DNA of 64,000 nucleotides from Chryseobacterium mulctrae (GCF_006175945.1 NZ_VAJL01000001.1:3605001-3669000), one strand, 5' to 3'; numbered from the stretch's first letter, positions 8,810 to 18,382 are shown. Notes: a model not told the origin generated them from the sequence alone. A program made the numbers and translations.

Positions 8810-9961
8810 ATGAAAGTGTCATTTTTGTCTGTTTTTGCTTTTGATGCTAATATATCTTTGATAGATTCTTTGAAAACAAAATGTGAAATCTCTTTTTTTA
8901 CAGAGGCTTTACATAAGGTGTATAATTATATCGATAGAGAACAGCTGAAAGAATTTATTACAGTAGGAAAAGATGTTGAGCAGATCAAGCGTTTTCAGAA
9001 TTTGATACCACTTGATAATACATACGTTATAAAAGGAACAAGAAGCTCTTATATTTTTAGAAAAATCTACAATTCTTACAAGATAAATCAATTAATAAAG
9101 AAAATAAATCCAGATGTAATTGTTATAGACAATATCACGCTTACTTATCTATGGTCAGCGATTCGGTTAAGAAAAAAAGCACTATTAATCGTTCATGATC
9201 CATTTCAGCATTCAGGAGAAGAATTTGTTATAGACAAATATTTAAGAAAATTTTTTTTTAAATTAATTGATAACAAAATTTTGCTCAATAATACTCAAAA
9301 AGACCGATTTATTTTAGAAAATAAAGAAGAGAATGAAAATATACATACATCTTTTTTAAGTGTATATAATTATCTTACTTATTACAATGATCCTGTTAAA
9401 AATATAGTTACGGGTGAGTTTAATATTTTATTTTTTGGAAGAATTTCATCTTATAAAGGAATTCAATTCCTTTTAGATACATATACTGATATGATTTCAT
9501 CAAGGTATAAGAATATTACACTAACGATAGCAGGAAGTGGTGATTTTGATTTTGATATTGATATTTACAAATCGAACCCCAATATTAAAATTCTCAATAA
9601 ATTTGTATCTCCTGAAGAACTTGCATTATTAATAAATGATTGTTCTGTTGTAGTATGTCCATATACGGATGCTACACAGAGTGGGGTTGTAATGTCTGCT
9701 TTTGCATTTAAAAAACCTGTAATAGCCACAAATGTGGGAGGTCTTCCTGAAATGATTACACATCAAAAAACGGGAATTATTATTGAAAAAAACAATAAAA
9801 AACAATTATATGAAGCAATTATATCTCTATACAATGATCCTGAAATTGTTGACTCCATGATGGAAAATATAGAATCAGAATATTTCAATGGATCTAAAAG
9901 TTGGAAACACTCAGGAGAACTGTTCTTTAAGGCGATACTGCATGTTGACCAAAATAGCTAA
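8810..9961 (+). CDS. Glycosyltransferase, GT4-like (GT-B fold)
   Basis: A 383-residue GT-B glycosyltransferase. The N-terminal half carries the acceptor domain. The C-terminal half starts at FNILFFGRISSYKGIQFLL, the usual start of the nucleotide-sugar domain, and has QSGVVMSAFAFKKPVIATNVGGLPEMI in place of the classic EX7E motif: the first Glu appears as Gln or Ser. The protein is soluble with no clear membrane helix. It should add one sugar to the lipid-linked repeat unit on the cytoplasmic side. Donor and linkage are unknown. The next gene begins 15 bases downstream. Confidence 0.85.
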   Translation: MKVSFLSVFAFDANISLIDSLKTKCEISFFTEALHKVYNYIDREQLKEFITVGKDVEQIKRFQNLIPLDNTYVIKGTRSSYIFRKIYNSYKINQLIKKINPDVIVIDNITLTYLWSAIRLRKKALLIVHDPFQHSGEEFVIDKYLRKFFFKLIDNKILLNNTQKDRFILENKEENENIHTSFLSVYNYLTYYNDPVKNIVTGEFNILFFGRISSYKGIQFLLDTYTDMISSRYKNITLTIAGSGDFDFDIDIYKSNPNIKILNKFVSPEELALLINDCSVVVCPYTDATQSGVVMSAFAFKKPVIATNVGGLPEMITHQKTGIIIEKNNKKQLYEAIISLYNDPEIVDSMMENIESEYFNGSKSWKHSGELFFKAILHVDQNS

Positions 9962-9976
9962 TTAATATTTGCCAAC

Positions 9977-11086
9977 ATGATATACTTATTTGTATTTTTT
10001 TTATCCTTGATTTTCTTCAAGTTAACCGATTTTTTTTTAGATAAAAAAAAGGGTTTAGCTATTTTATTTCTTATCGTGGCAATCTTGATACCTTCTGCAT
10101 TTGCTGGCTGTAGGGATTTAAGTATAGGTACAGATACAAGTTTTTATGTATTAGAATATTTTAAAGAAGCCAAGCACGCTAAAAATTTTTTCAAATATAG
10201 AGAAGATGTAGCTCGTGCTGAGACTGGATATGCTATATTTAATTATATCGTCGTAAAGATTTTTAATAATATTTCTTGGCTTTTATTTTTTATTCAAGGT
10301 TTTATAATGCTTTTTATAACCCTGGCAATATTGCAATTAAAAAAGAGTAGATTATTACCATGGGCATTTTTAATATATTTTCTTCTGTACTTTTCAAATT
10401 CACTGAATATGACAAGACAGACCATGGCAATAGCAATGTGTATCTATGCTTTTTCAAATTTGTTGACGGGCCGAATAATTAAAGCTCTGATCATAGTATG
10501 CTTAGCTGCCAGTTTTCATTTTACAGCATACATATTTTTGACAGTATTTCCAGTTTATTTTTACACATCAAGATTTATTAAAAACTTTTGGCTCTTTCAG
10601 CTTGTAGTTAGTATAGCATGTATCTTGTTTGTTGTTTTACTTGATGCTGTTATCGTTGCTTTCATAGGAGTCGGGGTTCTGGGAGAAGGATTTGGAACTT
10701 ACAAATCAGGAGGTATCTATGGCTCAAATCTACCAGTTTCTGATTTATTTTTGTGTTTTGTGTTCTTTATTTTATTTGTCTTTTTTAAAAAATATTCAGT
10801 CCTTCAGGAGTTTCAGAAAAATTTATTTCAAACTATATTTTTAATTTCAATAATTCTTTGCTTTGCAGCCGTTCAATCTACTTTTGCAATAAGAGGTATG
10901 TATTACTTCTCATTTTTGTCAATTATCATCGTTCCTTTATTAATAACCTCAATAGAAAATAAAAAAATAGAATATATATTATGGATAAGTGTTTTCTGTT
11001 TTTTCCTCTTATATTGGGCATTAACTATTCCTTATGCTAATCTTGGTGAAACCTATCCTTACAAATCTAAAATTCTGAATTTATGA
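9977..11086 (+). CDS. EpsG-family protein, probable polysaccharide polymerase (Wzy role)
   Basis: A 369-residue polytopic protein with around ten hydrophobic segments. Near the N-terminus, FAGCRDLSIGTDTSFYVLEYF gives the R-x4-GxDxxxY pattern of EpsG, and FSNSLNMTRQTMAIAM matches the family's N-x2-RQ segment. EpsG-like proteins take the Wzy position and join repeat units in the periplasm. The gene sits beside the flippase, and its stop overlaps the next start in an ATGA arrangement (11083-11086). No other polymerase candidate lies in the window. Confidence 0.85.
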   Translation: MIYLFVFFLSLIFFKLTDFFLDKKKGLAILFLIVAILIPSAFAGCRDLSIGTDTSFYVLEYFKEAKHAKNFFKYREDVARAETGYAIFNYIVVKIFNNISWLLFFIQGFIMLFITLAILQLKKSRLLPWAFLIYFLLYFSNSLNMTRQTMAIAMCIYAFSNLLTGRIIKALIIVCLAASFHFTAYIFLTVFPVYFYTSRFIKNFWLFQLVVSIACILFVVLLDAVIVAFIGVGVLGEGFGTYKSGGIYGSNLPVSDLFLCFVFFILFVFFKKYSVLQEFQKNLFQTIFLISIILCFAAVQSTFAIRGMYYFSFLSIIIVPLLITSIENKKIEYILWISVFCFFLLYWALTIPYANLGETYPYKSKILNL

Positions 11087-12048
11087 ATCCGCTGATTTCA
11101 ATAATAGTTCCAATTTATAAAGTTGAAAAATATTTAGAAAAGTGTGTGGAAAGTTTGCTCTCTCAAGAATATTCTAATATTGAAATTTTTTTAGTTAACG
11201 ACGGTTCTCCTGATAATTGCGGTTCTATATGTAATCATTTTGCTCAAATAGATAATCGTGTAATAGTCATTCACAAAGAAAATGGAGGATTATCAGACGC
11301 AAGAAATGCTGCTTTATCATTAGTTAAAGGAGAATACATCACTTTTATAGATAGTGACGATTTTGTGGAGTCTACTTACATATCAAATCTTTTTAATCTT
11401 ATTCACAAATATCAATCAGATATTGCAGTAAGTCTTTTTAAATTTGTAATAGAAGGTGAGAGGCAGATTGTATATCAGGAAGAAGGAAAGGACATGAAAT
11501 TTTCACGTCTTGAAGCATTAAATACGATGTTTTACCAAGATACTTTCGATAATAATGCAACAGCCAAATTATATCATTCGGCACTTTTTAAAAACATAAG
11601 ATTTCCTAAAGGACTTCTATATGAAGATCTTTTAACTACATACAAATTAATGCTTTTAGCAGAACGAGGTGTCGCATTTTCAGATGTGAAAACATATAAC
11701 TACCTATTGCGAGAAGATAGTATAGAGGGTTCTCCCTTTAGTGATAAAAAAATGAAAAGTCTAATTTTTGCAATAGAGGATTTCGAAAAAATAAAATTGG
11801 AAATGCCAGATTTAGAAAAAAGCATTAATTGTAGAATATTAAGTTTGTCTCTTCATCTGTTATTCGAAACCGAAAAATACAGTAACGATGAGAGAGTAAT
11901 ATTTTTAATAGTTAAAAAGTATAGATTTAAAGTCTTAAAAGATCAGAAAGCCAGAAGAAAAGCTAGAATTGCTGCCATTATCTCTTATTTTGGATTAGAA
12001 TCTTTAAGGTTTCTTTATAAATTTGGAAAATCGAGAAATCATAGCTAA
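11083..12048 (+). CDS. Glycosyltransferase family 2 protein
   Basis: A 321-residue GT-A enzyme. It opens with PLISIIVPIYKVEKYLEKC and has FLVNDGSPDNC, the conserved ENGGLSDARNAAL and the metal-binding DSDD (about residues 92-95), then the LYEDLLTTYKL region of the acceptor side. There is no transmembrane tail. It is coupled to the EpsG-like gene by a 4-base overlap. It adds a sugar to the repeat unit; the donor is unknown. A 139-base gap with its own promoter-like site follows. Confidence 0.92.
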   Translation: MNPLISIIVPIYKVEKYLEKCVESLLSQEYSNIEIFLVNDGSPDNCGSICNHFAQIDNRVIVIHKENGGLSDARNAALSLVKGEYITFIDSDDFVESTYISNLFNLIHKYQSDIAVSLFKFVIEGERQIVYQEEGKDMKFSRLEALNTMFYQDTFDNNATAKLYHSALFKNIRFPKGLLYEDLLTTYKLMLLAERGVAFSDVKTYNYLLREDSIEGSPFSDKKMKSLIFAIEDFEKIKLEMPDLEKSINCRILSLSLHLLFETEKYSNDERVIFLIVKKYRFKVLKDQKARRKARIAAIISYFGLESLRFLYKFGKSRNHS

Positions 12049-12140
12049 AATAAATGGCAAAAGAATGTGTTTTTATAAAAAAATATGACTTGTCGGGCAG
12101 TATTCAAATTAATAATGTTTCTAAAATGTTTAATTTATTA

Positions 12141-12148
12141 TACTTTTG
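12141..12148 (+). promoter_or_regulatory. Promoter -7 element before the GT4 gene at 12188
   Basis: TACTTTTG fits TAnnTTTG and lies 39 bases before the start codon in the widest gap of the second half of the polysaccharide locus. Confidence 0.45.
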
Positions 12149-12187
12149 TAAAAGTTTACGATCCGTAAATTTTAAGAATAAAATTGG

Positions 12188-13264
12188 ATGAAAAGAATTT
12201 TACACATTGCAGAAGCATTCAGTACAGGTATCTATACATATTTACGTGATCTTACATCTTACATGACAAATGTTGATAATGCGGAAAAATACGAGATAGT
12301 TATCATTTATAGCAAACGGGATGTACTTGACGAATCAAAAATTAAAGATGATTTTTCTGATAATGTAAGATTCATTAAATTACAAATGATGCGTAATATC
12401 AATCCTAAAGACGATTTTCAATCTTTGCTAAAACTTAGGCAGATATTGAAAGCCGAACGCCCGGATATTGTTCATCTGCATTCTTCCAAAGCTGGTGTTT
12501 TGGGTAGAATAGCATCTATAGGTATTATAAAAAGAAACAGAGTTTTTTATTCACCACACGGTTACGCATTTCTACGCCAAGATATTTCGCCTGCATCACA
12601 AAAACTATTTCGTTTTATCGAAATGTCTGGTCAGTTTTTTTTTGGAGGAATTACCATTGCATCTGGAGAAACAGAGCTTGAGTTTGCTAAGAAAATTGGC
12701 AAAACATATTTTGTAAGAAACGGAGTAGACTTTAAAAATCAACGTTTTATTGCAAGTATAGAAAAAAATAAAAAATTTACAGTAGGAACAATCGGGGTTT
12801 TACATACACAAAAAAATCCTTCAGACTTCAATGAAATAGCTCTTAAAATGCCAGATATAGATTTTATATGGATAGGAAATGGCGAATTAGCACACCAACT
12901 CACGGCACCCAATATTACGATTACTGGTTGGATAGACACAAGAGAAAAGTTGTTGTCTCTCACTTCTACATTTGATGTATATTTGCAAGTATCACTGTGG
13001 GAAGGACTTTCTATAGCTATTTTAGAAGCAATGGCATTAAGAAAGCCTATTGTTGCAAGTAATATTATTGGTAATAAAGATTCTGTACAAAACGGGAAGA
13101 CAGGATTTTTATTTAATACAACAGATGAAGCTATAGTGGAAATAAGAAAGCTACAGGACGAATCTTTGAGAGCCGAAATGGGCGAAGCATCTTACCAACG
13201 CTGTAGAGAACTTTTTGATAAAGACAAAAATTTCCTTGAACTTTTAAAGATATATGATTCTTGA
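12188..13264 (+). CDS. Glycosyltransferase, GT4 family
   Basis: A 358-residue GT-B enzyme. The N-terminus (MKRILHIAEAFSTGIYTYL) carries the glycine loop of the family. The donor domain begins at FTVGTIGVLHTQKNPSDF and has the full EX7E motif in WEGLSIAILEAMALRKPIV. It is typical of enzymes that extend capsule or O-antigen repeat units (WcaL/EpsF-like). The epimerase gene follows 67 bases later. The sugar is not predictable. Confidence 0.9.
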   Translation: MKRILHIAEAFSTGIYTYLRDLTSYMTNVDNAEKYEIVIIYSKRDVLDESKIKDDFSDNVRFIKLQMMRNINPKDDFQSLLKLRQILKAERPDIVHLHSSKAGVLGRIASIGIIKRNRVFYSPHGYAFLRQDISPASQKLFRFIEMSGQFFFGGITIASGETELEFAKKIGKTYFVRNGVDFKNQRFIASIEKNKKFTVGTIGVLHTQKNPSDFNEIALKMPDIDFIWIGNGELAHQLTAPNITITGWIDTREKLLSLTSTFDVYLQVSLWEGLSIAILEAMALRKPIVASNIIGNKDSVQNGKTGFLFNTTDEAIVEIRKLQDESLRAEMGEASYQRCRELFDKDKNFLELLKIYDS

Positions 13265-13331
13265 AAATACATCAATAAACATTATGTTGAAAAAACAATA
13301 TTTTACTAATAAAAAATAAAAGTCCTTATTC

Positions 13332-14300
13332 ATGAATTATTTTATATTTGGAGGTTCGGGATTTATAGGAACTCACTTAATCAACTATCTAAAAGAAAAT
13401 AAGGCTGGTTCAAAAATATACAACCTTGATATTATTGAAAATACCCATAATGGTAAATCTATCTTTATAAATTGTGATGTAAAGTCAGAGATAAATTTAA
13501 ATATTCCTGTTTCTGAAAATGATATAATCTTTAATTTTGCTGCTATTCATGTCACACCTGGACATCCTGACTATGATTATTTCGAAACCAACATCAAAGG
13601 GGCAGAGAATATTACGGCTTTTGCAGAAAAATTTAATGTTAAAAAAATACTTTTTACTTCTTCTATTGCTCCGTATGGCGCATCTGAAGAAATGAAGATG
13701 GAAACAACTACCCCAATGCCAAATACTCCTTATGGAATATCAAAATTAGTTGCAGAAAAGACTCATATGATTTGGCAGGCAAAAAAGAATCAACAAAGAC
13801 AACTTACGATTCTACGACCAGGCGTAGTTTTTGGAAAGGGTGAAAATGGAAACTTTACAAGGCTATATTGGAGTATAAAAAGACACCGTTTTTTTTATCC
13901 AGGCAGAAAAGATACAATAAAAGCAAGTATCTATGTGAAAGAACTTGTGCGCTTCATGGTATTTAGGATTGAAAACAAAAATATAGATATAGAAATTTTC
14001 AATTGCACATATGAACCAGCATTCACTATAGAAGAAATCTCAAATTCTATGATGGAAATAACAGGAATGCAAAGAAAGATTTATAAAATTCCTGCTGGAA
14101 TTCTGAAAATTGCTGCTGGAATTATTGGTGCATTTGGTGGAAAATCTATTGGGATACATCCGGATAGAGTGAAAAAACTTATGATATCAACAAATGTGAG
14201 CGGAAAAAAAATGAAAACTAGCGGATATAATTTTCATTATACATTTGATCAGGCATTAGATGATTGGTTCAAAGATAATAATAAAGAATATTTATCATAA
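13332..14300 (+). CDS. NAD-dependent sugar epimerase/dehydratase (extended SDR)
   Basis: A 322-residue extended short-chain dehydrogenase. NYFIFGGSGFIGTHL gives the GxxGxxG NAD site, LDI carries the adenosine-binding Asp, TSSIAPYG holds the catalytic Ser, and PYGISKLVAEK holds the YxxxK pair. RPGVVFGKGENGNFTRL is the substrate-side motif. It is probably a nucleotide-sugar epimerase or reductase supplying the locus. The C-terminal part is slightly hydrophobic (AGIIGAFGGKSIG). The exact reaction is not assignable. Confidence 0.88.
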   Translation: MNYFIFGGSGFIGTHLINYLKENKAGSKIYNLDIIENTHNGKSIFINCDVKSEINLNIPVSENDIIFNFAAIHVTPGHPDYDYFETNIKGAENITAFAEKFNVKKILFTSSIAPYGASEEMKMETTTPMPNTPYGISKLVAEKTHMIWQAKKNQQRQLTILRPGVVFGKGENGNFTRLYWSIKRHRFFYPGRKDTIKASIYVKELVRFMVFRIENKNIDIEIFNCTYEPAFTIEEISNSMMEITGMQRKIYKIPAGILKIAAGIIGAFGGKSIGIHPDRVKKLMISTNVSGKKMKTSGYNFHYTFDQALDDWFKDNNKEYLS

Positions 14301-14433
14301 GATCGATTAGTAAAAGAAAGGATAAAATCCAATAATTTTCAAAGTTTTTATAATCAAGAATATTTTATAAAAAATAGATTAAATTTATACTCGTTACAAA
14401 ATTTATTTGAGCAAAATAGAGAAATCAAATTAT

Positions 14434-14979
14434 ATGAAAATAAAAGAAACCCCACTCAAAGATTGCTATATTATTCAACCTACTATTTTTGAAGATGAAA
14501 GAGGATACTTTTATGAAAAATTCAATGAAGAGAAATTTCATGAAATGACTGGCATGAATGGTCATTTCGTTCAGGATAATATTTCTAAGTCGAGTTATGG
14601 GGTTCTTCGAGGGCTCCACTTACAGAAAGGAGATAAAGCTCAGGCAAAACTGGTTTCTTGTCTGGAAGGAAAAGTTTTAGATGTTGTAGTTGATTTGAGA
14701 GAAGATTCTCCCACCTTTGGACAATGGTTTTCTCTTGAGTTGACGAGCGAAAATAAATTACAACTTTATGTTCCCCGAGGTTTTGGGCATGGCTTTTCTG
14801 TATTAAGTGATAACGCTGTATTTTCTTATAAGTGTGATAATTTCTATGATAAAGCATCAGAAGGAGGAGTTCTTTGGAATGATTCTGATCTTAATATTGA
14901 TTGGAAACTTCCTATCGAGGATATTATTTTATCTGATAAAGATCAAGTTTTACAAACATTTGCTTTGAAAAATTTTTAA
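14434..14979 (+). CDS. rfbC: dTDP-4-dehydrorhamnose 3,5-epimerase
   Basis: Starting at ATG 14434 gives 181 residues, the usual RmlC length; the frame extends back to a TTG at 14407, but that would add nine residues with no match to the family. Conserved segments are PTIFEDERGYFYEKFNEEKF, QDNISKSSYGVLRGLHLQ with the catalytic His, VVDLREDSPTFGQW, LYVPRGFGHGF and YKCDNFYDKASEGGV. It converts dTDP-4-keto-6-deoxyglucose to the L-lyxo isomer on the way to L-rhamnose or a related deoxysugar. RmlA, RmlB and RmlD are not in the window and may lie upstream. Confidence 0.92.
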   Translation: MKIKETPLKDCYIIQPTIFEDERGYFYEKFNEEKFHEMTGMNGHFVQDNISKSSYGVLRGLHLQKGDKAQAKLVSCLEGKVLDVVVDLREDSPTFGQWFSLELTSENKLQLYVPRGFGHGFSVLSDNAVFSYKCDNFYDKASEGGVLWNDSDLNIDWKLPIEDIILSDKDQVLQTFALKNF

Positions 14980-15072
14980 TATATTAGGAGCTCATTAAAA
15001 GCTGAAAATATAAGTACTTAATTTTATTAATTATTAAATATAAGTACAGTCACGAATGGTTGGAAAGATTGT

Positions 15073-16461
15073 ATGTTAGTTTATTTTTTTAAACATCTGC
15101 CTAGAATATTTTTGATAATAGATTATATTATTATCAACTTCTTATTTGTTTTTGGAAAACTATATTTTTTTGAATATAGCAGAACTGATTTTGCTGCAGA
15201 ATATAAAGCACAATTGCTTCTTCTTAATATATCTTGGTTTGTTATAACTATAATTACTCAACCATATAAAAGTTTGAAAATTAAAGAATCGTCACTGCAT
15301 TTTAATGCTTTGGCTAAATCTTTTTCGTTATTAATTCTTACCTCGGTAATTTTCTTACTTTTGGTATTTTCTGTTAAAATCAATTATGGTAATATTATCA
15401 TCTACTTTTTATTGCTTGGTTTTTTTATGACCTTTACTAGATTTCTATTTTTTTTATATAGAAAAAAAAATAGAGTAAAATTAGGCAGAAAACTTTATTC
15501 TTTTAATACCGTATTAGTTGGTGAGAATAAATTATCTGCTACATTATTATCAAATAATGATTTGAGAAGAGCTCTTGGAATAAGAGGAACTTATACAATT
15601 GTAAGTACAGAAACAAAAAATAAGTATCTTGGTAGAATTGATAAACTGTTTCATGATTTAGAAACAATCAAAATAAATAGTATCATTTTCTGTGATAATG
15701 ATGTAGATGTTGAGCTTTATAAACAAATTGTTGAAATTGCTGAACATAAAATGATAAGAATCTATATGGTACCCGATTTCAAATATGCCAACTTAGGACC
15801 TAATTATTTTGATGTAATCCACGAAATTCCATTTCTTAAACTTATAAGAGAACCCCTTTCAAATCCTAAGAAGCAGTTGTTAAAAAGAACATTCGATATC
15901 GTTTTTTCCTTTTTTGTAATGGTATTTTTATTATCGTGGCTCATACCAATTGTCGCTTTAATTGTAAAAATAGAAAGTAACGAATCTGTTTTTTTTCTAC
16001 AAAAAAGATCTGGGCTTAATAATGAACCATTCAATTGTATTAAGTTCAGAAGTATGAAAAGCAATACAAATGCTGATATTCAGACTGCAAGAAAGAATGA
16101 TGCAAGAATAACCAAGTTTGGAGCTTTTATCCGGAAAACAAGTATTGATGAATTGCCTCAGTTTATTAATGTTTTTCTTGGTGAAATGTCGGTTGTAGGT
16201 CCTAGACCTCATATGCTTTCTCAAACAGAAATGTATTCAAAAATTACAAAAAAATATATGACCAGACACATTGTAAAACCCGGTATTACAGGTTGGGCGC
16301 AAGTGATGGGAGCGAGAGGCGAAATATTTTCTCATGGAGATATGGAACGAAGAATAGAAAAGGATGTTTGGTATATTCAGAACTGGTCTTTCTTTTTAGA
16401 CATGAAAATTATATTTTTAACCTTATATAATATCGTCAAAGGTGACGAACAGGCATATTAA
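15073..16461 (+). CDS. Polyprenyl glycosylphosphotransferase (long, WcaJ-like form)
   Basis: A 462-residue protein of the long phosphoglycosyl transferase class. It has four N-terminal membrane helices (about residues 8-28, 46-62, 85-105, 112-132), a CoA-binding-like middle domain (about 145-240), one more membrane helix (about 280-300) and the catalytic domain with CIKFRSMKSN, DELPQFINVFLGEMSVVGPRP and KPGITGWAQVMGARG. It transfers a sugar-1-phosphate to undecaprenyl phosphate. It is the last gene of the polysaccharide locus and the third initiating-type transferase in 16 kb. Confidence 0.93.
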   Translation: MLVYFFKHLPRIFLIIDYIIINFLFVFGKLYFFEYSRTDFAAEYKAQLLLLNISWFVITIITQPYKSLKIKESSLHFNALAKSFSLLILTSVIFLLLVFSVKINYGNIIIYFLLLGFFMTFTRFLFFLYRKKNRVKLGRKLYSFNTVLVGENKLSATLLSNNDLRRALGIRGTYTIVSTETKNKYLGRIDKLFHDLETIKINSIIFCDNDVDVELYKQIVEIAEHKMIRIYMVPDFKYANLGPNYFDVIHEIPFLKLIREPLSNPKKQLLKRTFDIVFSFFVMVFLLSWLIPIVALIVKIESNESVFFLQKRSGLNNEPFNCIKFRSMKSNTNADIQTARKNDARITKFGAFIRKTSIDELPQFINVFLGEMSVVGPRPHMLSQTEMYSKITKKYMTRHIVKPGITGWAQVMGARGEIFSHGDMERRIEKDVWYIQNWSFFLDMKIIFLTLYNIVKGDEQAY

Positions 16462-16500
16462 TGTAATCTAAAACAATGTTGTTTATAATCAATATAAATA

Positions 16501-16529
16501 GAGAGCCGAATCATCGGTTCTTTTTTTTA
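16501..16529 (+). terminator. Rho-independent terminator ending the polysaccharide locus
   Basis: AGAGCCGA (16502-16509) pairs with TCGGTTCT (16514-16521) around a four-base loop, with one G-U pair, and is followed by an eight-T run. Confidence 0.85.
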
Positions 16530-16533
16530 TTCT

Positions 16534-16541
16534 TAAATTTG
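16534..16541 (+). promoter_or_regulatory. Promoter -7 element before rimO
   Basis: TAAATTTG matches TAnnTTTG and lies directly after the terminator T tract and 47 bases before the rimO ATG. No -33 box at the usual spacing is seen. Confidence 0.5.
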
Positions 16542-16588
16542 CACCCACAAAAATTACTGATTACTAATTACTTATTATTCAATATAAA

Positions 16589-17890
16589 ATGCGCACAAAA
16601 TCTGTAGGTAAGAAAAAGATAAATATCGTCACGTTGGGATGCTCCAAAAACGTGTACGATTCTGAAGTGTTGATGAGCCAGCTGAAAGCCAACGGAAAAG
16701 AAGTTGTGCACGAAGATAGAGGAGATATCGTGGTGATCAATACCTGCGGTTTTATCGATAATGCAAAAGAAGAATCGATCAACACGATTCTAGACTTCGT
16801 TGAGGCGAAAAACAGGGGAGAAGTTGAGAAGGTTTTCGTTACAGGATGTCTTTCAGAAAGATATAAACCAGATTTGATAAAAGAAATTCCTGATGTTGAC
16901 CAATATTTCGGGACAAGAGATCTTCCGATTTTGTTGAAACATTTAGGAGCAGACTATAAACATGAATTGATAGGTGAAAGATTAATAACTACACCAAAAC
17001 ATTACGCATACCTTAAAATCTCTGAAGGTTGCGACAGACCTTGTTCGTTCTGTGCGATTCCTTTGATGAGAGGTGGCCACGTTTCTACGCCGATTGAGAA
17101 ATTGGTAAAAGAAGCTCAGAAATTAGCGAAAGTAGGTGTAAAGGAATTAATTTTGATTGCTCAGGATTTAACTTATTACGGTTTAGATATTTATAAAAAG
17201 AGAGCTTTAGGCGAGCTATTAAAAGAATTGGTAAAAGTAGAAGGAATCGAATGGATTCGTCTTCATTATGCTTTTCCAAGCGGTTTCCCGGAAGATGTTT
17301 TAGATATTATCCGTGAAGAGCCGAAAGTTTGTAATTATATAGATATTCCGCTTCAGCACATCAATTCAGATTTGTTGAAATCGATGAAGCGTGGTACAAC
17401 ACACGAAAAAACAAATGCTTTATTAGATAAATTCAGAGAGAAAGTTCCGGATATGGCAATCAGAACGACTCTAATTGTAGGCTATCCTGGTGAAACGGAA
17501 GAAAGATTCCATGAATTGAAAGAATGGGTAAGAGAGCAGAAATTCGACAGATTAGGATGCTTCACTTATTCGCATGAAGAAAATACAGGAGCTTACGTTT
17601 TGGAAGATGATATTCCACAGGAAGTAAAAGAGGCTAGAGTAGAAGAGATTATGGAATTGCAGTCGCAAATTTCTTGGGATAAAAATCAGAAGAGAATCGG
17701 GGAGGTTTATAAATGTATCTTCGACAGAAAAGAAGGAAATTATTTCGTTGGTCGTACAGAATACGATTCTCCGGATGTAGATAATACCGTTTTGGTTTCC
17801 GCAGAAGACACTTACATTTCTATCGGTGACTTTGCCAATGTGAAAATTACTTCAGCAGAAGAATTTGATTTGTACGGAGAACTTGTTTAA
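16589..17890 (+). CDS. rimO: Ribosomal protein S12 methylthiotransferase RimO
   Basis: A 433-residue radical-SAM methylthiotransferase that puts a methylthio group on the conserved Asp of ribosomal protein S12. The N-terminal UPF0004 domain has its three cluster cysteines at Cys18 (TLGCSKN), Cys53 (NTCGF) and Cys87 (TGCLSE). The radical-SAM motif CxxxCxxC is Cys148, Cys152 and Cys155 (SEGCDRPCSFC). The C-terminal region from about residue 370 is a TRAM domain. TLGCSKNVYDSE points to RimO rather than MiaB. It is a single gene bounded by terminators on both sides. Confidence 0.96.
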   Translation: MRTKSVGKKKINIVTLGCSKNVYDSEVLMSQLKANGKEVVHEDRGDIVVINTCGFIDNAKEESINTILDFVEAKNRGEVEKVFVTGCLSERYKPDLIKEIPDVDQYFGTRDLPILLKHLGADYKHELIGERLITTPKHYAYLKISEGCDRPCSFCAIPLMRGGHVSTPIEKLVKEAQKLAKVGVKELILIAQDLTYYGLDIYKKRALGELLKELVKVEGIEWIRLHYAFPSGFPEDVLDIIREEPKVCNYIDIPLQHINSDLLKSMKRGTTHEKTNALLDKFREKVPDMAIRTTLIVGYPGETEERFHELKEWVREQKFDRLGCFTYSHEENTGAYVLEDDIPQEVKEARVEEIMELQSQISWDKNQKRIGEVYKCIFDRKEGNYFVGRTEYDSPDVDNTVLVSAEDTYISIGDFANVKITSAEEFDLYGELV

Positions 17891-17908
17891 GTTTAAAGAT
17901 AAAAAAGT

Positions 17909-17939
17909 AAAAACCAATGATTTTTTCATTGGTTTTTTA
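17909..17939. terminator. Rho-independent terminator after rimO, probably two-way
   Basis: AAAACCAATGA (17910-17920) pairs with TCATTGGTTTT (17926-17936), with T runs on both strands. It can also end the short minus-strand ORF at 17966-18082. Confidence 0.85.
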
Positions 17940-17965
17940 TTTTCGTTAAAATTAAAGTTTTGTTT

Positions 17966-18082
17966 TTAGTTAAATTTTTGAAAAAGATACTGTCCAAATT
18001 CTTTTCCTGCAGAAAATATTCCTATTAAAAGCACCGCCAAAACTAGAATAAGCAGGATTTTGTTGTTTTTTAATTTTTCCAT
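17966..18082 (-). CDS. Small single-pass membrane protein, 38 residues (hypothetical)
   Basis: The minus strand of the rimO/RlpA gap encodes a 38-residue ORF from ATG at 18082 to TAA at 17966. It starts MEKLKNNK, continues with about 15 hydrophobic residues (ILLILVLAVLLIGIF) and ends AGKEFGQYLFQKFN. The positive N-terminus, one clean membrane helix, a short amphipathic tail and a terminator 27 bases after the stop all look like a real small membrane protein. I do not recognise a family. No expression evidence can be read here. Confidence 0.5.
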   Translation of the reverse strand: MEKLKNNKILLILVLAVLLIGIFSAGKEFGQYLFQKFN

Positions 18083-18374
18083 AGCATTTTATGATTTACA
18101 AATAAGTAGAATGTTTTTTTAATTAGTTACAACGATTTTTATAAGTTTTAAAATTTATTTAAATTATTGATTTTCAATTATTTAAATATTTATAAAATAC
18201 CGAATTATGTATCGATTAGTTAATTATATTAACATTTGAGTCTTTTTTTTAACGTTTTTTAACACTAGGCTTTAAAATCCCTATTTATAGGCACTTACAA
18301 GATTAATTAAGTTTTATTTAAGTTTTACTTAACGTTTGTTAACATTTAAAATAGGCAGGTAAAAAGTTTAAGTA

Positions 18375-18382
18375 TAGTTTTG
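18375..18382 (+). promoter_or_regulatory. Promoter -7 element of the first RlpA-like gene
   Basis: TAGTTTTG fits TAnnTTTG, lies 26 bases before the ATG and is conserved as TACTTTTG at the same place in the second copy. The flanks (TTTTGCC and TCAAACAAGTAAAAGTTCAA) are also conserved. Confidence 0.65.
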
